A stretch of DNA of 64,000 nucleotides from positions 186,001-250,000 of the forward strand of contig CAKAJK010000003.1 of assembly GCA_916610825.1 (NCBI GenBank), given 5' to 3'. Each line of letters starts with the position of its first letter. The stretch's first letter is position 1. Shown here piece after piece: positions 24,501 through 37,685 of the stretch. The stretch comes from Haliclystus octoradiatus. Taxonomy: Eukaryota > Cnidaria > Staurozoa > Stauromedusae > Haliclystidae. Position numbers and translations under genes: made by a program. The notes below the pieces were generated by a model that made no database searches, was not told where the DNA came from, and saw only the letters and a list, made by a program, of their open reading frames with translations.

Positions 24501-26004
24501 ATATTGTATTCAAAACTTCTATTTAACAGTTTCAAATTTTCAACTTTAAACAAGGGAAATCTTCAAACACTAATTACTCGAGTTATAGTTGAGCAATCAT
24601 TTCACAAATAGTATATTTGGAATCAGTGCAAAATTCTGAACAAGAATAATGTTCTCAAAAGTTTAAAATGCACAGTTTTGAAATTTCGAATTTTAACAAA
24701 GTTTTGTACGTCAAACTAAAACAAGAATTTCCCGAGTTATAATGGCGTAATCGTTTCACAAATAGTATATTTGGAATCAGTGAAAAATTCTGAACAAGAA
24801 TATTGTATTCAAAACTTCTATTTAACAGTTTCAAATTTTCAACTTTAAACAAAGGAAATCTTCAAACACGAATTACTCGAGTTATAGTTGATCAATCATT
24901 TCACAAATAGTATATTTGGAATCAGTGCAAAATTCTGAACAAGAATAATGTTCTCAAAAGTTTAAAATGTACAGTTTTGAAATTTCGAATTTTAACAAAG
25001 TTTTGTACGTCAAACTAAAACAAGAATTTCCCGAGTTATAATGGCGTAATCGTTTCACAAATAGTATATTTGGAATCAGTGAAAAATTCTGAACAAGAAT
25101 ATTGTATTCAAAACTTCTATTTAACAGTTTCAAATTTTCAACTTTAAACAAAGGAAATCTTCAAACACGAATTACTCGAGTTATAGTTGAGCAATCCTTT
25201 CACAAATAGTATATTTGGAATCAGTGCAAAATTCTGAACAAGAATAATGTTCTCAAAAGTTTAAAATGTACAGTTTTGAAATTTCGAATTTTAACAAAGT
25301 TTTGTATGTCAAACTAAAACAAGAAATTCTCGAGTTATAATGGCGTAACCGTTTCACAAATAGTATATTTGGAATCAGTGCAAAATTCTGAACAAGAATA
25401 ATGTTCTCAAAAGTTTAAAATGTACAGTTTTGAAATTTCGAATTTTAACAAAGTTTTGTACGTCAAACTAAAACAAGAATTTCCCGAGTTATAATGGCGT
25501 AATCGTTTCACAAATAGTATATTTGGAATCAGTGAAAAATTCTGAACAAGAATATTGTATTCAAAACTTCTATTTAACAGTTTCAAATTTTCAACTTTAA
25601 ACAAAGGAAATCTTCAAACACGAATTACTCGAGTTATAGTTGATCAATCATTTCACAAATAGTATATTTGGAATCAGTGCAAAATTCTGAACAAGAATAA
25701 TGTTCTCAAAAGTTTAAAATGTACAGTTTTGAAATTTCGAATTTTAACAAAGTTTTGTACGTCAAACTAAAACAAGAATTTCCCGAGTTATAATGGCGTA
25801 ACCGTTTCACAAATAGTATATTTGGAATCAGTGAAAAATTCTGAACAAGAATATTGTATTCAAAACTTATATTTAACAGTTTCAAATTTTCAACTTTAAA
25901 CAAAGGAAATCTTCAAACACGAATTACTCGAGTTATAGTTGATCAATCATTTCACAAATAGTATATTTGGAATCAGTGCAAAATTCTGAACAAGAATAAT
26001 GTTC
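21513..26004 (+). repeat. 4,492-bp higher-order repeat variant ending in an I unit
   Basis: The order is G-L-L-D-G-L-D-F-H-R-S-C-R-H-R-I. It has the same length as the 9983-14474 repeat because one L is gained and the final S-C is replaced by one I. The I unit (25706) has AACTTATATT and TAACCG together with CCCGAG. A private core change, TTTGGGATC for TTTGGAATC, lies at 23127 in the second L-D segment. Confidence 0.8.
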
Positions 26005-26303
26005 TCAAAAGTTTAAAATGTACAGTTTTGAAATTTCGAATTTTAACAAAGTTTTGTACGTCAAACTAAAACAAGAATTTCCCGAGTTATAATGGCGTAA
26101 TCGTTTCACAAATAGTATATTTGGAATCAGTGAAAAATTCTGAACAAGAATATTGTATTCAAAACCTCTATTTAACAGTTTCAAATTTTCAACTTTAAAC
26201 AAAGGAAATCTTCAAACACGAATTACTCGAGTTATAGTTGATCAATCATTTCACAAATAGTATATTTGGAATCAGTGCAAAATTCTGAACAAGAATAATG
26301 TTC

Positions 26304-29300
26304 TCAAAAGTTTAAAATGTACAGTTTTGAAATTTCGAATTTTAACAAAGTTTTGTATGTCAAACTAAAACAAGAATTTCTCGAGTTATAATGGCGTAAC
26401 CGTTTCACAAATAGTATATTTGGAATCAGTAAAAAATTCTGAACAAGAATATTGTATTCAAAACTTCTATTTAACAGTTTCAAATTTTCAACTTTAAACA
26501 AAGGAAATCTTCAAACACGAATTACTCGAGTTATAGTTGATCAATCATTTCACAAATAGTATATTTGGAATCAGTGCAAAATTCTGAACAAGAATAATGT
26601 TCTCAAAAGTTTAAAATGTACAGTTTTGAAATTTCGAATTTTAACAAAGTTTTGTACGTCAAACTAAACAAGAATTTCTCGAGTTATAATGGCGTAATCG
26701 TTTCACAAATAGTATATTTGGAATCAGTGAAAAATTCTGAACAAGAATATTGTATTCAAAACTTCTATTTAACAGTTTCAAATTTTCAACTTTAAACAAA
26801 GGAAATCTTCAAACACGAATTACTCGAGTTATAGTTGATCAATCATTTCACAAATAGTATATTTGGAATCAGTGCAAAATTCTGAACAAGAATAATGTTC
26901 TCAAAAGTTTAAAATGTACAGTTTTGAAATTTCGAATTTTAACAAAGTTTTGTACGTCAAACTAAAACAAGAATTTCCCGAGTTATAATGGCGTAATCGT
27001 TTCACAAATAGTATATTTGGAATCAGTGAAAAATTCTGAACAAGAATATTGTATTCAAAACCTCTATTTAACAGTTTCAAATTTTCAACTTTAAACAAAG
27101 GAAATCTTCAAACACGAATTACTCGAGTTATAGTTGATCAATCATTTCACAAATAGTATATTTGGAATCAGTGCAAAATTCTGAACGAGAATAATGTTCT
27201 CAAAAGTTTAAAATGTACAGTTTTGAAATTTCGAATTTTAACAAAGTTTTGTATGTCAAACTAAAACAAGAATTTCTCGAGTTATAATGGCGTAACCGTT
27301 TCACAAATAGTATATTTGGAATCAGTAAAAAATTCTGAACAAGAATATTGTATTCAAAACTTCTATTTAACAGTTTCAAATTTTCAACTTTAAACAAAGG
27401 AAATCTTCAAACACGAATTACTCGAGTTATAGTTGATCAATCATTTCACAAATAGTATATTTGGAATCAGTGCAAAATTCTGAACAAGAATAATGTTCTC
27501 AAAAGTTTAAAATGTACAGTTTTGAAATTTCGAATTTTAACAAAGTTTTGTACGTCAAACTAAACAAGAATTTCTCGAGTTATAATGGCGTAATCGTTTC
27601 ACAAATAGTATATTTGGAATCAGTGAAAAATTCTGAACAAGAATATTGTATTCAAAACCTCTATTTAACAGTTTCAAATTTTCAACTTTAAACAAAGGAA
27701 ATCTTCAAACACGAATTACTCGAGTTATAGCTGAGCAATCATTTCACAAATAGTATATTTGGAATCAGTGCAAAATTTTGAACAAGAATAATGTTCTCAA
27801 AAGTTAAAAATGTACAGTTTTGAAATTTCGAATTTTAACAAAGTTTTGTACGTCAAACTAAAACAAGAATTTCCCGAGTTATAATGGCTTAATCGTTTCA
27901 CAAATAGTATATTTGGAATCAGTGAAAAATTCTGAACAAGAATATTGTATTCAAAACTTCTATTTAACAGTTTCAAATTTTCAACTTTAAACAAGGGAAA
28001 TCTTCAAACACTAATTACTCGAGTTATAGTTGAGCAATCCTTTCACAAATAGTATATTTGGAATCAGTGCAAAATTCTGAACAAGAATAATGTTCTCAAA
28101 AGTTTAAAATGTACAGTTTTGAAATTTCGAATTTTAACAAAGTTTTGTATGTCAAACTAAAACAAGAATTTCTCGAGTTATAATGGCGTAACCGTTTCAC
28201 AAATAGTATATTTGGAATCAGTGCAAAATTCTGAACAAGAATAATGTTCTCAAAAGTTTAAAATGTACAGTTTTGAAATTTCGAATTTTAACAAAGTTTT
28301 GTACGTCAAACTAAAACAAGAATTTCCCGAGTTATAATGGCGTAATCGTTTCACAAATAGTATATTTGGAATCAGTGAAAAATTCTGAACAAGAATATTG
28401 TATTCAAAACTTCTATTTAACAGTTTCAAATTTTCAACTTTAAACAAAGGAAATCTTCAAACACGAATTACTCGAGTTATAGTTGATCAATCATTTCACA
28501 TATAGTATATTTGGAATCAGTGCAAAATTCTGAACAAGAATATTGTATTCAAAACCTCTATTTAACAGTTTCAAATTTTCAACTTTAAACAAAGGAAATC
28601 TTCAAACACGAATTACTCGAGTTATAGTTGATCAATCATTTCACAAATAGTATATTTGGAATCAGTGCAAAATTCTGAACAAGAATAATGTTCTCAAAAG
28701 TTTAAAATGTACAGTTTTGAAATTTCGAATTTTAACAAAGTTTTGTATGTCAAACTAAAACAAGAATTTCTCGAGTTATAATGGCGTAACCGTTTCACAA
28801 ATAGTATATTTGGAATCAGTAAAAAATTCTGAACAAGAATATTGTATTCAAAACTTCTATTTAACAGTTTCAAATTTTCAACTTTAAACAAAGGAAATCT
28901 TCAAACACGAATTACTCGAGTTATAGTTGATCAATCATTTCACAAATAGTATATTTGGAATCAGTGCAAAATTCTGAACAAGAATAATGTTCTCAAAAGT
29001 TTAAAATGTACAGTTTTGAAATTTCGAATTTTAACAAAGTTTTGTACGTCAAACTAAACAAGAATTTCTCGAGTTATAATGGCGTAATCGTTTCACAAAT
29101 AGTATATTTGGAATCAGTGAAAAATTCTGAACAAGAATATTGTATTCAAAACTTCTATTTAACAGTTTCAAATTTTCAACTTTAAACAAAGGAAATCTTC
29201 AAACACGAATTACTCGAGTTATAGTTGATCAATCATTTCACAAATAGTATATTTGGAATCAGTGCAAAATTCTGAACAAGAATAATGTTCTCAAAAGTTT

Positions 29301-30938
29301 AAAATGTACAGTTTTGAAATTTCGAATTTTAACAAAGTTTTGTACGTCAAACTAAAACAAGAATTTCCCGAGTTATAATGGCGTAATCGTTTCACAAATA
29401 GTATATTTGGAATCAGTGAAAAATTCTGAACAAGAATATTGTATTCAAAACCTCTATTTAACAGTTTCAAATTTTCATCTTTAAACAAAGGAAATCTTCA
29501 AACACGAATTACTCGAGTTATAGTTGATCAATCATTTCACAAATAGTATATTTGGAATCAGTGCAAAATTCTGAACGAGAATAATGTTCTCAAAAGTTTA
29601 AAATGTACAGTTTTGAAATTTCGAATTTTAACAAAGTTTTGTATGTCAAACTAAAACAAGAATTTCTCGAGTTATAATGGCGTAACCGTTTCACAAATAG
29701 TATATTTGGAATCAGTAAAAAATTCTGAACAAGAATATTGTATTCAAAACTTCTATTTAACAGTTTCAAATTTTCAACTTTAAACAAAGGAAATCTTCAA
29801 ACACGAATTACTCGAGTTATAGTTGATCAATCATTTCACAAATAGTATATTTGGAATCAGTGCAAAATTCTGAACAAGAATAATGTTCTCAAAAGTTTAA
29901 AATGTACAGTTTTGAAATTTCGAATTTTAACAAAGTTTTGTACGTCAAACTAAACAAGAATTTCTCGAGTTATAATGGCGTAATCGTTTCACAAATAGTA
30001 TATTTGGAATCAGTGAAAAATTCTGAACAAGAATATTGTATTCAAAACCTCTATTTAACAGTTTCAAATTTTCAACTTTAAACAAAGGAAATCTTCAAAC
30101 ACGAATTACTCGAGTTATAGCTGAGCAATCATTTCACAAATAGTATATTTGGAATCAGTGCAAAATTTTGAACAAGAATAATGTTCTCAAAAGTTAAAAA
30201 TGTACAGTTTTGAAATTTCGAATTTTAACAAAGTTTTGTACGTCAAACTAAAACAAGAATTTCCCGAGTTATAATGGCTTAATCGTTTCACAAATAGTAT
30301 ATTTGGAATCAGTGAAAAATTCTGAACAAGAATATTGTATTCAAAACTTCTATTTAACAGTTTCAAATTTTCAACTTTAAACAAGGGAAATCTTCAAACA
30401 CTAATTACTCGAGTTATAGTTGAGCAATCCTTTCACAAATAGTATATTTGGAATCAGTGCAAAATTCTGAACAAGAATAATGTTCTCAAAAGTTTAAAAT
30501 GTACAGTTTTGAAATTTCGAATTTTAACAAAGTTTTGTATGTCAAACTAAAACAAGAATTTCTCGAGTTATAATGGCGTAACCGTTTCACAAATAGTATA
30601 TTTGGAATCAGTGCAAAATTCTGAACAAGAATAATGTTCTCAAAAGTTTAAAATGTACAGTTTTGAAATTTCGAATTTTAACAAAGTTTTGTACGTCAAA
30701 CTAAAACAAGAATTTCCCGAGTTATAATGGCGTAATCGTTTCACAAATAGTATATTTGGAATCAGTGAAAAATTCTGAACAAGAATATTGTATTCAAAAC
30801 TTCTATTTAACAGTTTCAAATTTTCAACTTTAAACAAAGGAAATCTTCAAACACGAATTACTCGAGTTATAAATGATCAATCATTTCACAATTAGTATAT
30901 TTGGAATCAGTGCAAAATTCTGAACAAGAATAATGTTC
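26304..30938 (+). repeat. 2,390-bp tandem duplication
   Basis: L-D-G-L-D-F-H-R followed by a 145-bp hybrid occupies 26304-28693, and L-D-G-L-D-F-H-R is repeated at 28694-30938. Each unit start is offset by 2,390 bp (26901/29291, 27200/29590, 27797/30187, 28250/30640). Both copies share the otherwise unseen marker CTGAACGAGA at 27181 and 29571, and both H copies read AAGAATTTCTCGAG where the earlier zone I copies from 6010 to 25482 have AAGAAATTCTCGAG. The second copy has one visible private change, TTTTCATCTTT near 29474. Confidence 0.9.
28471..28615 (+). repeat. A/B hybrid monomer (145 bp), the reciprocal recombination product
   Basis: The monomer starts as an A half (CTCGAGTTATAGTTGATCAATC), keeps the A marker GTGCAAAATT, and then switches to the B right flank AATATTGTATTC with AACCTC. 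It is 145 bp from CTCGAG to CTCGAG and is the only one of its kind in the window. The switch lies between GTGC and AATATTG, within the right part of the core. A private change, CACATATAG for CACAAATAG, is at 28501. It sits exactly where the first copy of the 2,390-bp duplication ends, so it is most simply the crossover junction that created the duplication. Confidence 0.9.
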
Positions 30939-32731
30939 TCAAAAGTTTAAAATGTACAGTTTTGAAATTTCGAATTTTAACAAAGTTTTGTACGTCAAAC
31001 TAAAACAAGAATTTCCCGAGTTATAATGGCTTAATCGTTTCACAAATAGTATATTTGGAATCAGTGAAAAATTCTGAACAAGAATATTGTATTCAAAACT
31101 TCTATTTAACAGTTTCAAATTTTCAACTTTAAACAAGGGAAATCTTCAAACACTAATTACTCGAGTTATAGTTGAGCAATCATTTCACAAATAGTATATT
31201 TGGAATCAGTGCAAAATTCTGAACAAGAATAATGTTCTCAAAAGTTTAAAATGCACAGTTTTGAAATTTCGAATTTTAACAAAGTTTTGTACGTCAAACT
31301 AAAACAAGAATTTCCCGAGTTATAATGGCGTAATCGTTTCACAAATAGTATATTTGGAATCAGTGAAAAATTCTGAACAAGAATATTGTATTCAAAACTT
31401 CTATTTAACAGTTTCAAATTTTCAACTTTAAACAAAGGAAATCTTCAAACACGAATTACTCGAGTTATGGTTGATCAATCATTTCACAAATAGTATATTT
31501 GGAATCAGTGCAAAATTCTGAACAAGAATAATGTTCTCAAAAGTTTAAAATGTACAGTTTTGAAATTTCGAATTTTAACAAAGTTTTGTACGTCAAACTA
31601 AAACAAGAATTTCCCGAGTTATAATGGCGTAACCGTTTCACAAATAGTATATTTGGAATCAGTGAAAAATTCTGAACAAGAATATTGTATTCAAAACTTA
31701 TATTTAACAGTTTCAAATTTTCAACTTTAAACAAAGGAAATCTTCAAACACGAATTACTCGAGTTATAGTTGATCAATCATTTCACAAATAGTATATTTG
31801 GAATCAGTGCAAAATTCTGAACAAGAATAATGTTCTCAAAAGTTTAAAATGTACAGTTTTGAAATTTCGAATTTTAACAAAGTTTTGTACGTCAAACTAA
31901 AACAAGAATTTCCCGAGTTATAATGGCGTAATCGTTTCACAAATAGTATATTTGGAATCAGTGAAAAATTCTGAACAAGAATATTGTATTCAAAACCTCT
32001 ATTTAACAGTTTCAAATTTTCAACTTTAAACAAAGGAAATCTTCAAACACGAATTACTCGAGTTATAGTTGATCAATCATTTCACAAATAGTATATTTGG
32101 AATCAGTGCAAAATTCTGAACAAGAATAATGTTCTCAAAAGTTTAAAATGTACAGTTTTGAAATTTCGAATTTTAACAAAGTTTTGTATGTCAAACTAAA
32201 ACAAGAATTTCTCGAGTTATAATGGCGTAACCGTTTCACAAATAGTATATTTGGAATCAGTAAAAAATTCTGAACAAGAATATTGTATTCAAAACTTCTA
32301 TTTAACAGTTTCAAATTTTCAACTTTAAACAAAGGAAATCTTCAAACACGAATTACTCGAGTTATAGTTGATCAATCATTTCACAAATAGTATATTTGGA
32401 ATCAGTGCAAAATTCTGAACAAGAATAATGTTCTCAAAAGTTTAAAATGTACAGTTTTGAAATTTCGAATTTTAACAAAGTTTTGTACGTCAAACTAAAC
32501 AAGAATTTCTCGAGTTATAATGGCGTAATCGTTTCACAAATAGTATATTTGGAATCAGTGAAAAATTCTGAACAAGAATATTGTATTCAAAACTTCTATT
32601 TAACAGTTTCAAATTTTCAACTTTAAACAAAGGAAATCTTCAAACACGAATTACTCGAGTTATAGTTGATCAATCATTTCACAAATAGTATATTTGGAAT
32701 CAGTGCAAAATTCTGAACAAGAATAATGTTC
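30939..32731 (+). repeat. S-C-I-G-L-D block, end of zone I
   Basis: These six dimers (30939-32731) follow the duplicated block. The first, preceded by the private variant TTATAAATGATCAATC near 30868, is S. The I unit at 31537 is preceded by TTATGGTTGATC near 31466. The I-G-L-D-G order matches 25706-27199. After this point ordinary L units disappear from the window. Confidence 0.78.
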
Positions 32732-35141
32732 TCAAAAGTTTAAAATGTACAGTTTTGAAATTTCGAATTTTAACAAAGTTTTGTACGTCAAACTAAAACA
32801 AGAATTTCCCGAGTTATAATGGCGTAATCGTTTCACAAATAGTATATTTGGAATCAGTGAAAAATTCTGAACAAGAATATTGTATTCAAAACCTCTATTT
32901 AACAGTTTCAAATTTTCAACTTTAAACAAAGGAAATCTTCAAACACGAATTACTCGAGTTATAGTTGAGCAATCATTTCACAAATAGTATATTTGGAATC
33001 AGTGCAAAATTCTGAACAAGAATAATGTTCTCAAAAGTTTAAAATGTACAGTTTTGAAATTTCGAATTTTAACAAAGTTTTGTATGTCAAACTAAAACAA
33101 GAATTTCTCGAGTTATAATGGCGTAACCGTTTCACAAATAGTATATTTGGAATCAGTAAAAAATTCTGAACAAGAATAATGTTCTCAAAAGTTTAAAATG
33201 TACAGTTTTGAAATTTCGAATTTTAACAAAGTTTTGTATGTCAAACTAAAACAAGAATTTCTCGAGTTATAATGGCGTAACCGTTTCACAAATAGTATAT
33301 TTGGAATCAGTGCAAAATTCTGAACAAGAATAATGTTCTCAAAAGTTTAAAATGTACAGTTTTGAAATTTCGAATTTTAACAAAGTTTTGTACGTCAAAC
33401 TAAAACAAGAATTTCCCGAGTTATAAAGGCTTAATCGTTTCACAAATAGTATATTTGGAATCAGTGAAAAATTCTGAACAAGAATATTGTATTCAAAACT
33501 TCTATTTAACAGTTTCAAATTTTCAACTTTAAACAAGGGAAATCTTCAAACACTAATTACTCGAGTTATAGTTGAGCAATCATTTCACAAATAGTATATT
33601 TGGAATCAGTGCAAAATTCTGAACAAGAATAATGTTCTCAAAAGTTTAAAATGTACAGTTTTGAAATTTCGAATTTTAACAAAGTTTTGTATGTCAAACT
33701 AAAAGAAGAATTTCTCGAGTTATAATGGCGTAATCGTTTCACAAATAGTATATTTGGAATCAGTGAAAAATTCTGAACAAGAATATTGTATTCAAAACTT
33801 CTATTTAACAGTTTCAAATTTTCAACTTTAAACAAGGGAAATCTTCAAACACGAATTACTCGAGTTATAGTTGAGCAATCATTTCACAAATAGTATATTT
33901 GGAATCAGTGCAAAATTCTGAACAAGAATAATGTTCTCAAAAGTTTAAAATGTACAGTTTTGAAATTTCGAATTTTAACAAAGTTTTGTACGTCAAACTA
34001 AAACAAGAATTTCCCGAGTTATAATGGCGTAATCGTTTCACAAATAGTATATTTGGAATCAGTGAAAAATTCTGAACAAGAATATTGTATTCAAAACCTC
34101 TATTTAACAGTTTCAAATTTTCAACTTTAAACAAAGGAAATCTTCAAACACGAATTACTCGAGTTATAGTTGATCAATCATTTCACAAATAGTATATTTG
34201 GAATCAGTGCAAAATTCTGAACAAGAATAATGTTCTCAAAAGTTTAAAATGTACAGTTTTGAAATTTCGAATTTTAACAAAGTTTTGTATGTCAAACTAA
34301 AACAAGAATTTCTCGAGTTATAATGGCGTAACCGTTTCACAAATAGTATATTTGGAATCAGTAAAAAATTCTGAACAAGAATAATGTTCTCAAAAGTTTA
34401 AAATGTACAGTTTTGAAATTTCGAATTTTAACAAAGTTTTGTATGTCAAACTAAAACAAGAATTTCTCGAGTTATAATGGCGTAACCGTTTCACAAATAG
34501 TATATTTGGAATCAGTGCAAAATTCTGAACAAGAATAATGTTCTCAAAAGTTTAAAATGTACAGTTTTGAAATTTCGAATTTTAACAAAGTTTTGTACGT
34601 CAAACTAAAACAAGAATTTCCCGAGTTATAAAGGCTTAATCGTTTCACAAATAGTATATTTGGAATCAGTGAAAAATTCTGAACAAGAATATTGTATTCA
34701 AAACTTCTATTTAACAGTTTCAAATTTTCAACTTTAAACAAGGGAAATCTTCAAACACTAATTACTCGAGTTATAGTTGAGCAATCATTTCACAAATAGT
34801 ATATTTGGAATCAGTGCAAAATTCTGAACAAGAATAATGTTCTCAAAAGTTTAAAATGTACAGTTTTGAAATTTCGAATTTTAACAAAGTTTTGTATGTC
34901 AAACTAAAAGAAGAATTTCTCGAGTTATAATGGCGTAATCGTTTCACAAATAGTATATTTGGAATCAGTGAAAAATTCTGAACAAGAATATTGTATTCAA
35001 AACTTCTATTTAACAGTTTCAAATTTTCAACTTTAAACAAGGGAAATCTTCAAACACGAATTACTCGAGTTATAGTTGAGCAATCATTTCACAAATAGTA
35101 TATTTGGAATCAGTGCAAAATTCTGAACAAGAATAATGTTC
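32732..35141 (+). repeat. 1,205-bp higher-order repeat G-H1-H-K-J, two tandem copies
   Basis: Copies at 32732-33936 and 33937-35141 contain a G dimer, two consecutive hybrid monomers, a K dimer (ATAAAGGCTTAATCG) and a J dimer (CTAAAAGAAGAATTTC). A third copy of the same block is at 37686-38890, 3,749 bp after the second. The upstream A half differs: GAGCAATC before the first hybrid of copy 1 and GATCAATC in copies 2 and 3. Confidence 0.87.
33107..33414 (+). repeat. Double hybrid H1-H (2 x 154 bp), first of three
   Basis: Two B/A hybrids lie in tandem. The first (H1, 33107-33260) keeps the B core marker GTAAAAAATTC before turning to the A flank AATGTTCTC, so its crossover is in the right part of the core. 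The second (33261-33414) has GTGCAAAATTC like the common H, with its crossover in the left part. The same pair occurs at 34312-34619 and 38061-38368. The pair therefore joins two distinct crossover types and was then copied as a block. Confidence 0.88.
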
Positions 35142-37685
35142 TCAAAAGTTTAAAATGTACAGTTTTGAAATTTCGAATTTTAACAAAGTTTTGTATGTCA
35201 AACTAAAACAAGAATTTCTCGAGTTATAATGGCGTAACCGTTTCACAAATAGTATATTTGGAATCAGTGAAAAATTCTGAACAAGAATATTGTATTCAAA
35301 ACTTCTATTTAACAGTTTCAAATTTTCAACTTTAAACAAAGGAAATCTTCAAACACGAATTACTCGAGTTATAGTTGATCAATCATTTCACAAATAGTAT
35401 ATTTGGAATCAGTGCAAAATTCTGAACAAGAATAATGTTCTCAAAAGTTTAAAATGTACAGTTTTGAAATTTCGAATTTTAACAAAGTTTTGTACGTCAA
35501 ACTAAAACAAGAATTTCTCGAGTTATAATGGCGTAATCGTTTCACAAATAGTATATTTGGAATCAGTGAAAAATTCTGAACAAGAATATTGTATTCAAAA
35601 CTTCTATTTAACAGTTTCAAATTTTCAACTTTAAACAAAGGAAATCTTCAAACACGAATTACTCGAGTTATAGTTGATCAATCATTTCACAAATAGTATA
35701 TTTGGAATCAGTGCAAAATTCTGAACAAGAATAATGTTCTCAAAAGTTTAAAATGTACAGTTTTGAAATTTCGAATTTTAACAAAGTTTTGTACGTCAAA
35801 CTAAACAAGAATTTCTCGAGTTATAATGGCGTAATCGTTTCACAAATAGTATATTTGGAATCAGTGAAAAATTCTGAACAAGAATATTGTATTCAAAACC
35901 TCTATTTAACAGTTTCAAATTTTCAACTTTAAACAAAGGAAATCTTCAAACACGAATTACTCGAGTTATAGCTGAGCAATCATTTCACAAATAGTATATT
36001 TGGAATCAGTGCAAAATTTTGAACAAGAATAATGTTCTCAAAAGTTAAAAATGTACAGTTTTGAAATTTCGAATTTTAACAAAGTTTTGTACGTCAAACT
36101 AAAACAAGAATTTCTCGAGTTATAATGGCGTAATCGTTTCACAAATAGTATATTTGGAATCAGTGAAAAATTCTGAACAAGAATATTGTATTCAAATCTT
36201 CTATTTAACAGTTTCAAATTTTCAACTTTAAACAAGGGAAATCTTCAAACACGAATTACTCGAGTTATAGTTGAGCAATCATTTCACAAATAGTATATTT
36301 GGAATCAGTGCAAAATTCTGAACAAGAATAATGTTCTCAAAAGTTTAAAATGTACAGTTTTGAAATTTCGAATTTTAACAAAGTTTTGTATGTCAAACTA
36401 AAACAAGAATTTCTCGAGTTATAATGGCGTAACCGTTTCACAAATAGTATATTTGGAATCAGTGCAAAATTCTGAACAAGAATAATGTTCTCAAAAGTTT
36501 AAAATGTACAGTTTTGAAATTTCGAATTTTAACAAAGTTTTGTACGTCAAACTAAAACAAGAATTTCCCGAGTTATAATGGCGTAATCGTTTCACAAATA
36601 GTATATTTGGAATCAGTGAAAAATTCTGAACAAGAATATTGTATTCAAAACTTCTATTTAACAGTTTCAAATTTTCAACTTTAAACAAAGGAAATCTTCA
36701 AACACGAATTACTCGAGTTATAGTTGATCAATCATTTCACAAATAGTATATTTGGAATCAGTGCAAAATTCTGAACAAGAATAATGTTCTCAAAAGTTTA
36801 AAATGTACAGTTTTGAAATTTCGAATTTTAACAAAGTTTTGTACGTCAAACTAAAACAAGAATTTCTCGAGTTATAATGGCGTAATCGTTTCACAAATAG
36901 TATATTTGGAATCAGTGAAAAATTCTGAACAAGAATATTGTATTCAAAACCTCTATTTAACAGTTTCAAATTTTCAACTCTAAACAAAGGAAATCTTCAA
37001 ACACGAATTACTCGAGTTATAGTTGATCAATCATTTCACAAATAGTATATTTGGAATCAGTGCAAAATTCTGAACAAGAATAATGTTTTCAAAAGTTTAA
37101 AATGTACAGTTTTGAAATTTCGAATTTTAACAAAGTTTTGTACGTCAAACTAAAACAAGAATTTCCCGAGTTATAATGGCGTAATCGTTTCACAAATAGT
37201 ATATTTGGAATCAGTGAAAAATTCTGAACAAGAATATTGTATTCAAAACTTCTATTTAACAGTTTCAAATTTTCAACTTTAAACAAAGGAAATCTTCAAA
37301 CACGAATTACTCGAGTTATAGTTGATCAATCATTTCACAAATAGTATATTTGGAATCAGTGCAAAATTCTGAACAAGAATAATGTTCTCAAAAGTTTAAA
37401 ATGTACAGTTTTGAAATTTCGAATTTTAACAAAGTTTTGTACGTCAAACTAAACAAGAATTTCTCGAGTTATAATGGCGTAATCGTTTCACAAATAGTAT
37501 ATTTGGAATCAGTGAAAAATTCTGAACAAGAATATTGTATTCAAAACTTCTATTTAACAGTTTCAAATTTTCAACTTTAAACAAAGGAAATCTTCAAACA
37601 CGAATTACTCGAGTTATAGTTGATCAATCATTTCACAAATAGTATATTTGGAATCAGTGCAAAATTCTGAACAAGAATAATGTTC
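35142..37685 (+). repeat. Zone II block N-N-D-W-H-R-M-R-D
   Basis: N units have CTCGAG in both halves with TACGTC or TATGTC and no TAACCG/GTAAAAAA combination. W (36038) has TTAAAAATG in the A half and TCAAATCTTC in the B half, and is preceded by GCTGAGCAATC, so it appears to be a relative of F with a different B half. M (36790) is marked by AACTCTAAAC and AACCTC. A private TTTTCAAAAG in place of TTCTCAAAAG lies near 37086. Confidence 0.78.
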
